From: Chryseobacterium potabilaquae
GTDB lineage: Bacteria; Bacteroidota; Bacteroidia; Flavobacteriales; Weeksellaceae
NCBI RefSeq assembly: GCF_902728265.1
Contig: NZ_CACVBR010000040.1
Location: 1 to 34,869, forward strand
Direction: 5' to 3'
Length of the DNA stretch: 34,869 nt
Part shown: one piece after another, positions 23,633 through 32,005 of the stretch
Position numbering within the stretch: the stretch's first letter is position 1
Layout: the number at the start of each line of letters is the position of its first letter
Notes under the pieces: generated by a model
What the model was told of the DNA's origin: nothing
Database searches by the model: none
The model's input: only the letters and a program-made list of their open reading frames with translations
Program-made: the position numbers and the translations under genes

Positions 23633-24366
23633 TATCCAAACTCATACCCAACATCTACTAAATATAAACCATGAGCAGGTGCCGAAGTTCCTGCAGCATT
23701 ACGGTTTTTATTTTCAATCACTTTTCGTAAATCTTCAGGATCTATTTTTCCTGAACCAATTTCTACCATAGTTCCTACAATTGCTCTTACCATATTCCTT
23801 AAAAAACGATTGGCAGAAACTGTAAATATGAGCTCACTCCCATTTTGTATCCATTCTGCCTTATACATTTTACAGATATTTGTTTTATTATCGGTATGTA
23901 GCTTAGCAAAACTTGTAAAATCCTCATATTCAAATAAAATCTTACAAGCGTCATTCATTTTATGAATATCTAAAGGCTTTCTCCAATGCTGCCACGCCAG
24001 TTCTTGTGTAAACGGATTTTTCTCTAGGGAAATATAATATTCGTATGTTCTGTATGTAGCATCAAAACGAGCGTGAAAATCATCTTGTACTCTAAAAATT
24101 CTTTTTACTGAAATATCAGAAGGTAGAAAACTATTTAACTTACGTACAAGATCTTCCTCCAATTTTTTTTCAGTGTCAAAGTGAGCAAAAATTTTCTTAG
24201 CATGGACTCCAGTATCCGTTCTACCAGCACCTGTTGTTTTAATCTCTTCTCTCAAAATAGTGGAAAGTCCCTTTTCCAATTCCTCCTGTACAGAAATTGC
24301 ATTCGGTTGAATCTGATAACCGAAATAATTTTTGCCGTTGTAGGAAAATTCAATAAAATACCTCAA
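23632..24366 (-). CDS. truA: tRNA pseudouridine(38-40) synthase TruA
   Basis: TruA converts uridines 38-40 of the tRNA anticodon arm to pseudouridine. The 244-residue protein has the catalytic Asp in GAGRTDTGVHA (D51). It also has the usual opening RYFIEFSYNGKNYFGYQ, the FTSFAKLH segment, and the C-terminal FLRNMVRAIVGTMVEIGSGK block. The start codon is TTG (minus strand, 24364-24366); no ATG lies nearby in frame, and this start gives the exact family N-terminus. A good promoter lies 18 bp upstream. It is divergent from lpxK. Confidence 0.97.
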   Translation of the reverse strand: MRYFIEFSYNGKNYFGYQIQPNAISVQEELEKGLSTILREEIKTTGAGRTDTGVHAKKIFAHFDTEKKLEEDLVRKLNSFLPSDISVKRIFRVQDDFHARFDATYRTYEYYISLEKNPFTQELAWQHWRKPLDIHKMNDACKILFEYEDFTSFAKLHTDNKTNICKMYKAEWIQNGSELIFTVSANRFLRNMVRAIVGTMVEIGSGKIDPEDLRKVIENKNRNAAGTSAPAHGLYLVDVGYEFG

Positions 24367-24384
24367 TGTAATAAAATAACTCTA

Positions 24385-24416
24385 CAAAAATACTTTAAAT
24401 TAATGATAATAGTCAA
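24385..24416 (-). promoter_or_regulatory. Promoter of truA
   Basis: On the minus strand TTG (24414-24416), 21 nt, TATTTTTG (24385-24392), matching the flavobacterial consensus in both boxes and spacing. Confidence 0.65.
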
Positions 24417-24456
24417 TCGATTTTTCAAAATAAATATTGAAAAATCATTGAGAATA

Positions 24457-24490
24457 TTGTTTAAAATGCTTTTGAAAATTCTTATTTTTG
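24457..24490 (+). promoter_or_regulatory. Promoter of lpxK
   Basis: TTG (24457-24459), 23 nt, TATTTTTG (24483-24490). The -7 box ends 6 bp before the lpxK ATG, so the transcript would have a leader of only a few bases or none. Confidence 0.6.
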
Positions 24491-24496
24491 CAAGGT

Positions 24497-25522
24497 ATGA
24501 AAAGATGGTATCTCTATCCTTTTTCCCTTGGTTATCATTTGATAACAGCTATTCGAAATAGAATGTATGACTGGGGAATTTTTAAATCTACAAAATTTAC
24601 AACTCCGATTATCAATGTCGGCAATCTGTCTGTGGGTGGAAGCGGAAAATCCCCCATGGTCATGTATTTAGCCTGTTTTTTATCCAAACATTATAGAACC
24701 GGTGTTCTTTCCAGAGGCTATGGAAGATTGACAAAAGGCTATATGATTACTAATTATGATAGTAACTATAAAATGGTGGGGGATGAAGCCATGCAATTGT
24801 TTGAGCGTTTCAAAAATCGCTTTGTAATTGCCGTATCGGAAGATAGAGTTCCGGGAGCTAACAAAGTAATCAATGACATGGATCTCAATGCGTTGGTTTT
24901 AGATGATGCCATGCAACATAGAAAAATCAAGGCTGGTTTCACGATTTTAATGACGGATTATAATAATCCCTACTTCAAAGATCATCTTCTTCCTGCAGGA
25001 GATTTAAGAGAGTCTAGGGCAGGTGCAAAGAGAGCCAATATTATCATGGTCAGTAAATGTCCCGATGAATTGACAGAAGAATCCAAACAGTATTACATTT
25101 CAAGGATTAGGCCTTCCGCAAACCAAAAAGTCTTCTTTTCTTCGATCAACTATGATGAGAATGTCTATGGAAGAGATAAAATCCTTCCAGATAATAATCT
25201 TAATTATTATGACATTTTATTAATCACAGGAATTGCAAATCCTAAACCTTTACTACAACATTTAGCCAAATTCTCTAAGAGGGTTAAGCATTTAAAATTT
25301 AGAGATCATCATAATTTTTCTGAAGATGATATTAAAAAAATTACTGCAGAATATAAAAAATTAGGTGAATACAAATTGATTTTAACCACAGAAAAAGATT
25401 ACGTTCGACTTAAAACTTTTGATTATCTCCGAGACATTGTTTACTATTGGCCCATCAATGTTGTTATTGACAAAAAAGAAGAGTTCAATCAAATCATCTT
25501 AGACTATGTTAAAAATAATTAA
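24497..25522 (+). CDS. lpxK: Tetraacyldisaccharide 4'-kinase LpxK
   Basis: LpxK adds the 4'-phosphate in lipid A synthesis at the inner membrane. A frame exists from a TTG at 24488, but the ATG at 24497 is chosen. It gives the typical MKRWYLYPFSLGYHLIT opening and the TTG lies inside the -7 box. The P-loop is in GNLSVGGSGKSP (about 42-53), and the family blocks SRGYGR, VGDEAMQL, LDDAMQHR and FRDHHNFS are present; the last two contain catalytic and metal-binding residues. The protein is 341 residues. Its end overlaps the next gene by 17 bp, so the two are translationally linked. Confidence 0.96.
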   Translation: MKRWYLYPFSLGYHLITAIRNRMYDWGIFKSTKFTTPIINVGNLSVGGSGKSPMVMYLACFLSKHYRTGVLSRGYGRLTKGYMITNYDSNYKMVGDEAMQLFERFKNRFVIAVSEDRVPGANKVINDMDLNALVLDDAMQHRKIKAGFTILMTDYNNPYFKDHLLPAGDLRESRAGAKRANIIMVSKCPDELTEESKQYYISRIRPSANQKVFFSSINYDENVYGRDKILPDNNLNYYDILLITGIANPKPLLQHLAKFSKRVKHLKFRDHHNFSEDDIKKITAEYKKLGEYKLILTTEKDYVRLKTFDYLRDIVYYWPINVVIDKKEEFNQIILDYVKNN

Positions 25523-26318
25523 GCAAACCGCTGATTTTATTAGAAATATCATTCAGGATACACCGGATTTTGCTATTGTTCTGGGCTCAGGCTTAGGAAA
25601 ACTTCAAGATGAAGTAACACCTCTTCATATTCTAGAATACAAAGATATTCCTCATTTCCCTCAGACAACTGTGGTAGGACATGGAGGAAAACTCATATAC
25701 GGAATCCTAGAAAACAAAAAAGTACTCATGATGAGTGGGCGTTTTCATTATTATGAAGGTCACTCTATGGAAACAGTAACTTTTCCTATTCGGGTTTTTC
25801 ATCTTTTAGGAATTAAAAATCTTATTCTTTCTAATGCTTCGGGAGGAGTAAATCCCAATTACAAAGTGGCTGATATTGTCATTTTAAAAGATCATATTAA
25901 TATGATGCCGGAACATCCTCTTCGAGGTAAAAATATCGATGAATTAGGACCTCGATTTGTTGATATGAGTGAGCCTTATAATAAGCAGATGATCAACATT
26001 GCTGAACAAGTTGCTCAAAATAATTCCATTAAAATTCATCAAGGTATTTATGTTGCCTTACAAGGTCCTACTTTTGAAACACCCGCTGAATATGGTATGA
26101 TCAAAGCAATTGGTGGGGATATGGTAGGAATGAGTACGGTTCCGGAGGTAATTGTTGCTAAGCATATGGGAATGGAAGTTTTTGGAATTTCCATTATTAC
26201 AGATCTTGGAGGTCCAGATATTGCGTTAGCCGTCTCTCATGAAGAAGTACTGAATGCCGCCAACAAAGCCATGCCAAATATAATTCAAGTAGTAAAAGGT
26301 CTAGTTACCAATTATTAA
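25506..26318 (+). CDS. Purine nucleoside phosphorylase (class I, trimeric type)
   Basis: The enzyme splits purine nucleosides with phosphate to a free base and ribose-1-phosphate. The 270-residue protein shows the phosphate-binding VLGSGLG (25-31) and GRFHYYEGHS (78-87) motifs. It also has SNASGGVNP (109-117) and the base site QGPTFETPAEYGMI (186-199, with E191) and MVGMSTVPE. The residue after IIT is Asp (D233), where mammalian-type enzymes have Asn (N243 in the bovine enzyme). This may alter base preference. It overlaps the end of lpxK by 17 bp. The start fits the family N-terminus. Confidence 0.95.
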   Translation: MLKIIKQTADFIRNIIQDTPDFAIVLGSGLGKLQDEVTPLHILEYKDIPHFPQTTVVGHGGKLIYGILENKKVLMMSGRFHYYEGHSMETVTFPIRVFHLLGIKNLILSNASGGVNPNYKVADIVILKDHINMMPEHPLRGKNIDELGPRFVDMSEPYNKQMINIAEQVAQNNSIKIHQGIYVALQGPTFETPAEYGMIKAIGGDMVGMSTVPEVIVAKHMGMEVFGISIITDLGGPDIALAVSHEEVLNAANKAMPNIIQVVKGLVTNY

Positions 26319-26387
26319 TAGAAATTTTCAATGGTGTATTTTTTTATTAATTGATACTAAACTTTCCTTTAATTACGTTTCAATGTT

Positions 26388-26395
26388 TAGATTTG
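26388..26395 (+). promoter_or_regulatory. -7 box of the TlpA-like lipoprotein gene
   Basis: TAGATTTG is a perfect TAnnTTTG box ending 16 bp before the ATG; no TTG at the normal -33 distance. Confidence 0.5.
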
Positions 26396-26411
26396 TATAA
26401 ACGAATTTGAA

Positions 26412-26927
26412 ATGAAAAAGCTATTGCTATTATTTACTATAGGAATATTTGGTCTAGGTTGCTCTCAGCAAACCCCGAAAGTCCTTAAAACAAGTTTTTC
26501 CAAAGAAGCTCTACGTCAAACGTTAGAAGATGAGGAAGGAAAAAATATAACTGTTAAAGAAATTCTCGATCAACATAAGGGTAAGGTTTTAATGATTGAC
26601 TTTTGGGCTGGTTGGTGCAGAGATTGTTTGAATGCTTTTCCAAAAGCTAAAGAATTAGAAAAAAATAATCCGAATGTAGATTTTGTATTTTTCTCATTGG
26701 AAAGATCAAAAGAAGGTTTTCATAAAAGTCTCGAAAGATTTGAAATGAAAGATAAAGAAAATTATTGGTTTTCCTCTGGTTGGAAAAATGATTTCAATAA
26801 CTACATTGACCTCAACTGGATTCCAAGGTATATTATTATAGATCAAAAATCAGCTATTGCAAAATACTATGCAATTTCTCCTGAAGATCCTGAAATTCAA
26901 AGTACCATAAATAATCTATTACAATAG
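26412..26927 (+). CDS. TlpA-like thioredoxin-fold lipoprotein
   Basis: A 171-residue exported thiol-disulfide protein. A lipobox (GLGC, C17) follows a hydrophobic signal, so it should be lipid-anchored in the envelope. The thioredoxin fold has the active site WAGWCRDC (C69, C72) after VLMIDFWAGW, and the cis-Pro region is in WIPRYIIID. TlpA/ResA-like proteins reduce disulfides in the periplasm, for example for cytochrome c or other client proteins; the partner is not known here. It is transcribed from its own -7 box and lies between the nucleoside phosphorylase and DNA polymerase IV genes without a clear functional link. Confidence 0.92.
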   Translation: MKKLLLLFTIGIFGLGCSQQTPKVLKTSFSKEALRQTLEDEEGKNITVKEILDQHKGKVLMIDFWAGWCRDCLNAFPKAKELEKNNPNVDFVFFSLERSKEGFHKSLERFEMKDKENYWFSSGWKNDFNNYIDLNWIPRYIIIDQKSAIAKYYAISPEDPEIQSTINNLLQ

Positions 26928-26990
26928 TTTTTGCAACTCTATTTTATATACATTATTTTTTGAATGTCAGCTACAAAATAAAGGAATCCA

Positions 26991-26998
26991 TATCTTTG
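26991..26998 (+). promoter_or_regulatory. -7 box of the DNA polymerase IV gene
   Basis: TATCTTTG is a perfect TAnnTTTG box whose last base is 4 bp before the ATG at 27003, so a leaderless transcript is predicted. Confidence 0.5.
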
Positions 26999-27002
26999 TG
27001 AT

Positions 27003-28097
27003 ATGGATTTTCCTTTTCCTATTCGTAAGATTATTCATGTCGATATGGATGCATTTTATGCTTCCGTGGAGCAGCATGATAATCCCAATTTAAAAGGAAG
27101 ACCTATTGCTGTTGGTGGTGAGCACAGAGGAGTTGTTTCTGCAGCAAGCTATGAAGCTAGAAAATTCGGAGTACGATCCGCTATGCCGAGTAAAACAGCA
27201 AAAGAAAAATGTCCCCATCTTATCTTTGTCCCCCCTCGTTTTTCTCGTTATAAAGAAATTTCAAAAAAAATCAGAGAAATCTTTTTTGAATATACTGATC
27301 TTGTAGAGCCGTTATCATTAGATGAAGCCTATCTTGATGTTACTGAAAATAAGAAAGGAATAGAATCAGCCAATCAGATTGCTAAAGAAATCCGTCAAAA
27401 AATTCTTGAACAAACTGGCTTAACGGCCTCAGCAGGAATTTCAATAAATAAATTTTTAGCTAAAGTTGCTTCCGATATTAATAAACCTAATGGACAAAAG
27501 ACTATACATCCGGATAAAATTGAAAATTTTCTAGAGGAATTGCCTGTTGAAAAATTTTACGGTGTAGGAAAAGTAACGGCTAATAAAATGTTCTCGCTAG
27601 GAATTTTCAAAGGAAAAGATCTAAAAAAAAAATCATTGGAAGAGCTCATTAAATTATTTGGAAAATCGGGAGGATACTACTATAATGTGGTACGAGGTAT
27701 TCATACATCAGAGGTTAAACCTCATCGTATTCAGAAAAGCGTAGCTGTAGAAAGAACTTTTTTTGAAGATCTTTTTGATGAACAACAAATTAATGAGAAA
27801 CTGGAAAGTTTAAGCCATGAACTCCACCAAAGATTACAGCGGAATAACATTCTTGGTCGCACATTAACCCTAAAAATAAAATATAAAGATTTCTCACTAT
27901 TCACCAGAAGTATTACCAAAGAAGAATACTTTTCCTCCTCTGAACAATATTATAACATGGGAAAAAAACTATGGGAACTTCGACCCTATGATAAACCCGT
28001 TCGTCTATTGGGGCTCTCTTTGTCTCATCTTAATACAGAAGAAAAAAAACAAATTTCTGTTCAATTAAAAATTCCTTTCAGAGAATTTGAGGACTAA
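27003..28097 (+). CDS. dinB: DNA polymerase IV
   Basis: A Y-family translesion polymerase of 364 residues. The metal-binding and catalytic acids are in HVDMDAFYASVEQ (D14; steric-gate region FYA) and SLDEAYLDV (D107, E108). The helix-hairpin-helix thumb region (VEKFYGVGKVTANKMFSLGI) and little-finger domain follow. The C-terminal QLKIPF looks like a sliding-clamp binding motif. The length is normal. The -7 box almost touches the start codon. No SOS (LexA-type) operator was recognised upstream. Confidence 0.96.
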   Translation: MDFPFPIRKIIHVDMDAFYASVEQHDNPNLKGRPIAVGGEHRGVVSAASYEARKFGVRSAMPSKTAKEKCPHLIFVPPRFSRYKEISKKIREIFFEYTDLVEPLSLDEAYLDVTENKKGIESANQIAKEIRQKILEQTGLTASAGISINKFLAKVASDINKPNGQKTIHPDKIENFLEELPVEKFYGVGKVTANKMFSLGIFKGKDLKKKSLEELIKLFGKSGGYYYNVVRGIHTSEVKPHRIQKSVAVERTFFEDLFDEQQINEKLESLSHELHQRLQRNNILGRTLTLKIKYKDFSLFTRSITKEEYFSSSEQYYNMGKKLWELRPYDKPVRLLGLSLSHLNTEEKKQISVQLKIPFREFED

Positions 28098-28112
28098 TTC
28101 CTATAAAATTTC

Positions 28113-28125
28113 ACTACATTGTAGT
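28113..28125. promoter_or_regulatory. Short dyad upstream of the alpha-amylase gene
   Basis: ACTACA-T-TGTAGT is a perfect 6-1-6 palindrome 18 bp before the amylase ATG, in the 46-bp gap after DNA polymerase IV. It could be an operator, but nothing else supports this. Confidence 0.3.
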
Positions 28126-28143
28126 AACCAAACTTCATAATCT

Positions 28144-29628
28144 ATGAATGAAACAATGATTCAATTTTTCCATTGGTATTCTGAAGGAGATGCTAAATTA
28201 TGGAAAGAAGCAGCAAAAGCATCTTCTTATTTAGCAAAATTAGGAATCACTTCAATATGGTTTCCTCCCGCTTATAAAGGAGCAAACGGAGGATATTCTA
28301 CAGGCTACGACTCTTATGATTTATATGATTTAGGCGAATTTGACCAAAAAGGAACTGTTGCCACAAAATATGGAACAAAGGAAGATTATATCCATGCCAT
28401 AAAGGCTCTAAAGAAGCAAAACATTAAGATTATTGTGGATATAGTATTAGGTCATAAAGGAGGCGGTGATGAATTAGAGTCTTTCAAAGTAATTAAAGTA
28501 GATGAAAATAATAGAGAAAAAATAATTTCTGATGAAATTGAAATTCAATCTTATACAAAATTTACTTTTCCAGGGAGAAATAAAAAATATTCTGATTTCG
28601 AATGGAATTTCACCTGCTTTAGTGGAGTGGATTATGGAGAAGGAATTCCCTCAGGGATTTATAAAATAAAATCTGAATATGGTGATAACTGGGAGGAAAT
28701 GATTGATAATGAAAAAGGAAATTATGATTATCTAATGCATAACGATATTGAGCACCGTAACCCTTATGTGCGACAAGAACTCAATGATTGGGCAAAGTGG
28801 TATTTTGATCAAACTGATTTTGATGGCGTACGACTAGATGCATTAAAACATATCTCTTTTGATTTTTATAAAGAGTGGCTAACATTACTCCGTTCAAATT
28901 CGGGAAAGAATGTTTTTGCAGTGGGAGAATATTGGGCCCCAGGATATTTAGACCTACTCCAAAAATATATTGAAGTTACTGAAGGTTGTATGAGTTTATT
29001 TGATAGTTCTTTACAAAATAACTTTCATAACGCTTCCCATGAAGGAAGTAATTACGATTTAAGGAGGATCTTTGATGGGAGTCTTACTCAAGCAGATCCT
29101 TTACACTCTGTAAGCTTAGTGGATAATCATGATACTCAACCTCTACAAGATCTAGAAGCTCCCGTAGAAAAATGGTTCAAGCCGTTAGCCTATGCTTTAA
29201 TTTTATTAAGGCAAGAGGGCTATCCGTGTATATTTTACCCTGATTTATTTGGAGCTCATTATGTAGATAAAGACAAAGATGGAAATGACCAGGAAATATT
29301 TTTAGACAAAGTTGATGGTATTGAAGAATTAATAACAACTAGAAAGAATCATGCCTATGGAATCCAAAGAGATTATTTTGAAGATGCCAATTGCTTAGGA
29401 TGGACTCGGGAAGGAAATGAGGAACATTCCGGTTGTGCTGTCGTTTTAAGTAATAAAGATGCTTACAATAAACCTATGGAAATAGGTATACACTATGCCG
29501 GCAAAAAGTTTTATGATATTCTAAAAAGGTCAAACGAAAAGGTAATTATTGACCAAAACGGATGGGGAAATTTTCCTGTTCCCGCAGGAAATGTAAGTGT
29601 ATGGATTGAGCTCAATACAAAAGAATAA
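28144..29628 (+). CDS. Cytoplasmic alpha-amylase (GH13 family)
   Basis: A 494-residue glycoside hydrolase of the GH13 family, similar in layout to the cytoplasmic bacterial amylases (GH13_5): it starts directly with MIQFFHWYSEGDAKLWKEA and lacks a signal peptide. Catalytic residues: nucleophile D232 in DGVRLDALKH, acid/base E262 in AVGEYW, and D330 in VDNHDTQP. Conserved region I reads DIVLGH (99-104), with Gly where most GH13 enzymes have Asn. The substrate is probably intracellular alpha-glucan or maltodextrin. It follows the polymerase gene by 46 bp and no carbohydrate-uptake genes are near. Confidence 0.95.
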   Translation: MNETMIQFFHWYSEGDAKLWKEAAKASSYLAKLGITSIWFPPAYKGANGGYSTGYDSYDLYDLGEFDQKGTVATKYGTKEDYIHAIKALKKQNIKIIVDIVLGHKGGGDELESFKVIKVDENNREKIISDEIEIQSYTKFTFPGRNKKYSDFEWNFTCFSGVDYGEGIPSGIYKIKSEYGDNWEEMIDNEKGNYDYLMHNDIEHRNPYVRQELNDWAKWYFDQTDFDGVRLDALKHISFDFYKEWLTLLRSNSGKNVFAVGEYWAPGYLDLLQKYIEVTEGCMSLFDSSLQNNFHNASHEGSNYDLRRIFDGSLTQADPLHSVSLVDNHDTQPLQDLEAPVEKWFKPLAYALILLRQEGYPCIFYPDLFGAHYVDKDKDGNDQEIFLDKVDGIEELITTRKNHAYGIQRDYFEDANCLGWTREGNEEHSGCAVVLSNKDAYNKPMEIGIHYAGKKFYDILKRSNEKVIIDQNGWGNFPVPAGNVSVWIELNTKE

Positions 29629-29689
29629 ATATAATTCCTCATAATCTCTACTATAATAAAAAACATTTACTTTATTCCTATTAACTTTT

Positions 29690-29708
29690 AGTATTAGTAA
29701 CTAATACT
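29690..29708. repeat. Dyad between convergent amylase and esterase genes
   Basis: AGTATTAG (29690-29697) and CTAATACT (29701-29708) form a perfect 8-bp stem with a 3-base loop, next to the esterase stop. There is no T-tract of note, so it is at best a weak terminator. Confidence 0.4.
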
Positions 29709-31036
29709 CATATTTTTCTGAGTTCTAAAATTTCTGGCCTTTCTGAATCGTCAGAAACCTTTCCGGTTCGAGCAAATTCAGCCCATAGGGAACGTATTTT
29801 TTTTCCATTTTCATATACATAATCCCATGAAATATCCTTTAGCAACTCTGATGACTTCCAAGCTGATTCATTAGAAAAAATCAAAGGAAGGTCAATACAA
29901 TGTGCTGCGCCAATACTGTTTTTACTTACTTTTGAATGAATTTTAAAGAAATAAATATTTCCACCACCATCGGCATAATTTTTAGCGAAAATGTTAGCCG
30001 GTTTTTCGTATATAAAATTGGTAGTCGTACGAACAATTGTATTAAGAATTGTCTCACTTAAATATGTATATAATCCTTCTTGAGCTGTTTTGATATAGAA
30101 AGCTGTTTCATCATTATTTAGCCCAATTAATACATCGAATTTTTTAGCGTTCTTTTTCCATTTTTCTAGGGATTCCTCTTCTCGGCATAAAGGAGGATAA
30201 TCGTATTGCAAGCAAAATGGCATTGAGGCTTTTAGGCCATATTTCATAACAGATGGTAATAACTTAGTATAATCTTCAGTCATTTTTAAGACATCCGTTT
30301 CATTCTTTAAATATTCTGTTTTTCTGAATAATTCCGAGGACATTTTTTTTCTATTGTGACGGAATCCCAACGGAGCACTATGCACAATTACTCTACTAAA
30401 TAAATTTTCTACACCTTCTGAAATCATCAGATGAGTTACCGCATCTCCTCCGGACGATTGTCCTAGAAGGGTTACATTTTCCGGATTACCCCCAAAGCTC
30501 TGAATATTATTTTTTATCCATTTCAATGCTTCAATAATATCAAATAAACCAAGATTAGCAGGTCTCTCCTCATCTCCTCCTAAAAAACCAAAAAGTCCCA
30601 AACGATAAGAAACAGAAATCACAATAATGTTTTGCTCTTTTACCCATACACTGGGATCAGAAGTCGGCAAATCTCCACACCCCACTTCATATGAACCTCC
30701 ATGGATCCATACTACAACAGGAAGTCGATCATTCTCACTCGTATTTTCCGGACGAGTTATGGTAAGATATTGTGTAGATTCTTCTATTTCAAAATTTTCC
30801 TGGTTGGTCTTTTCAATCAATCTCTCTAAAAGCGGACTAATATTCTGAGGGCATACCGGTGTTTTATTAAGAATAGTATCTTCCTCTGCCTTATCTAAGG
30901 GGATAGGCATTTTGTATCTTTCAGAGCGAGCATACCGAATACTTTTAGCTCTAATAACTCCATTTTCTGCAAATGCTACCACTTTTCCGAAAGGTGTCTG
31001 AAATGCATATGGCCTAATATCTTGTTGTTCCTTCAT
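29708..31036 (-). CDS. Type B carboxylesterase
   Basis: A 442-residue alpha/beta hydrolase of the carboxylesterase/cholinesterase family. The oxyanion hole is HGG (112-114, WIHGGSYEVG), the nucleophile is S194 in GQSSGG, the acid D309 or E310 in GLNNDETAF, and the catalytic His is H379 in AAHCIDLPLIF. Start IRPYAFQTPFGKVVAF matches the family opening TxxGxVxG without a signal peptide. It is shorter than usual (about 500-550 residues), missing part of the middle lid region. It lies 57 bp after the AraC-type gene on the same strand, so it is probably co-transcribed with and controlled by it. Confidence 0.9.
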   Translation of the reverse strand: MKEQQDIRPYAFQTPFGKVVAFAENGVIRAKSIRYARSERYKMPIPLDKAEEDTILNKTPVCPQNISPLLERLIEKTNQENFEIEESTQYLTITRPENTSENDRLPVVVWIHGGSYEVGCGDLPTSDPSVWVKEQNIIVISVSYRLGLFGFLGGDEERPANLGLFDIIEALKWIKNNIQSFGGNPENVTLLGQSSGGDAVTHLMISEGVENLFSRVIVHSAPLGFRHNRKKMSSELFRKTEYLKNETDVLKMTEDYTKLLPSVMKYGLKASMPFCLQYDYPPLCREEESLEKWKKNAKKFDVLIGLNNDETAFYIKTAQEGLYTYLSETILNTIVRTTTNFIYEKPANIFAKNYADGGGNIYFFKIHSKVSKNSIGAAHCIDLPLIFSNESAWKSSELLKDISWDYVYENGKKIRSLWAEFARTGKVSDDSERPEILELRKI

Positions 31037-31093
31037 ATCGAATAAAGAAATACATTTTTCATATTAAATTTAGCACTTTATTGTTAAAAAAAC

Positions 31094-32005
31094 TCAATTC
31101 AACGTTTTATATTCACTAGGAGAAACGCCCACCTTTCTTTTAAATAATCTTGTGAAATGTTGCGGATATTTAAACCCTAAATCGTAAGATATATCACTAA
31201 TTGTTTTCTCAGGATTAAAAATTTGTTCTTTTGCCACTTCAATTAGCTTATTATGAATATACTCCTGTGCTGAAATTCCCAGATCTTTTTTAATCAAATC
31301 ACCAAAATAGTTCGCCGAAATATTCAATTGTTCTGCAAAATAATTAACCATAGGAAAGCCTATATTTTTAGGTTTTTCAGAGGTCAAATAATCATGTAAT
31401 AGATTTTCAAACTTACCAATTACCCCTTGATTAATATGATCTCTTGTAATAAATTGTCGATCATAAAATCTCATGCAATAATTTAAAAATAATTCGATAT
31501 TATTTACGATTAAAGACTTACTATGCTTATCTATGGATTGCTCTAATTCTAGTTTTATATTTTTAAAACACTCCAAAATGATTTCCCTTTCTTTTTCGGA
31601 AAGATGCAATGCTTCATGAACCTCGTAAGAAAAAAAATTATATTCTCTTATATTTCTTCCCAAATGAGTTCCTTTGATTAAATCCGGATGAAATAATAAA
31701 GCATACCCTCCGGGTTGTATATATTGACCGTCATTACTAACTCCACTCACCTGTCCTGGTGCTATAAAAACCAACGTTCCCTCCTGATAATCATAATTAT
31801 GTTTTCCGTAGTACATATCACCACACCTCACATCTTTTAAAAAAACGGTATAAAAACCATACATTCTTTTGTATTGGCAAATAGGATCAGATTTTGCAAA
31901 ATCAACAACACTTACTAAAGGGTGAAATGTTTCATGATTCACCATCTTATTATATTCTGAAACACTGCTAATAATTTCAACTTCCTGATTTTCCATGAAG
32001 TACAT
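31094..32005 (-). CDS. AraC family transcriptional regulator
   Basis: A 303-residue regulator. The N-terminal half is a cupin-like sensor domain (GKHNYDYQEGTLVFIAPGQVSGV). The C-terminal AraC/XylS double helix-turn-helix ends with EKTISDISYDLGFKYPQHFTRLFKRKVGVSPSEYKTLN. The ATG at 32003-32005 or the one 9 bp further in (MENQEV) may be the start. A perfect -7 box, TAATTTTG, and repeated TTGGTAA half-sites lie just upstream. Together with the esterase it looks like an operon that the regulator may control. The divergent alcohol dehydrogenase gene is a second possible target. Inducer unknown. Confidence 0.93.
   Translation of the reverse strand: MYFMENQEVEIISSVSEYNKMVNHETFHPLVSVVDFAKSDPICQYKRMYGFYTVFLKDVRCGDMYYGKHNYDYQEGTLVFIAPGQVSGVSNDGQYIQPGGYALLFHPDLIKGTHLGRNIREYNFFSYEVHEALHLSEKEREIILECFKNIKLELEQSIDKHSKSLIVNNIELFLNYCMRFYDRQFITRDHINQGVIGKFENLLHDYLTSEKPKNIGFPMVNYFAEQLNISANYFGDLIKKDLGISAQEYIHNKLIEVAKEQIFNPEKTISDISYDLGFKYPQHFTRLFKRKVGVSPSEYKTLN

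Noticed and set aside
18287..29676. A 17-bp identical AT-rich string (AAAACATTTACTTTATT) at 18287-18303 and 29660-29676
   Set aside because: Low complexity in very AT-rich spacers; the second copy lacks the hairpin partner of the first, so chance is the simpler reading.
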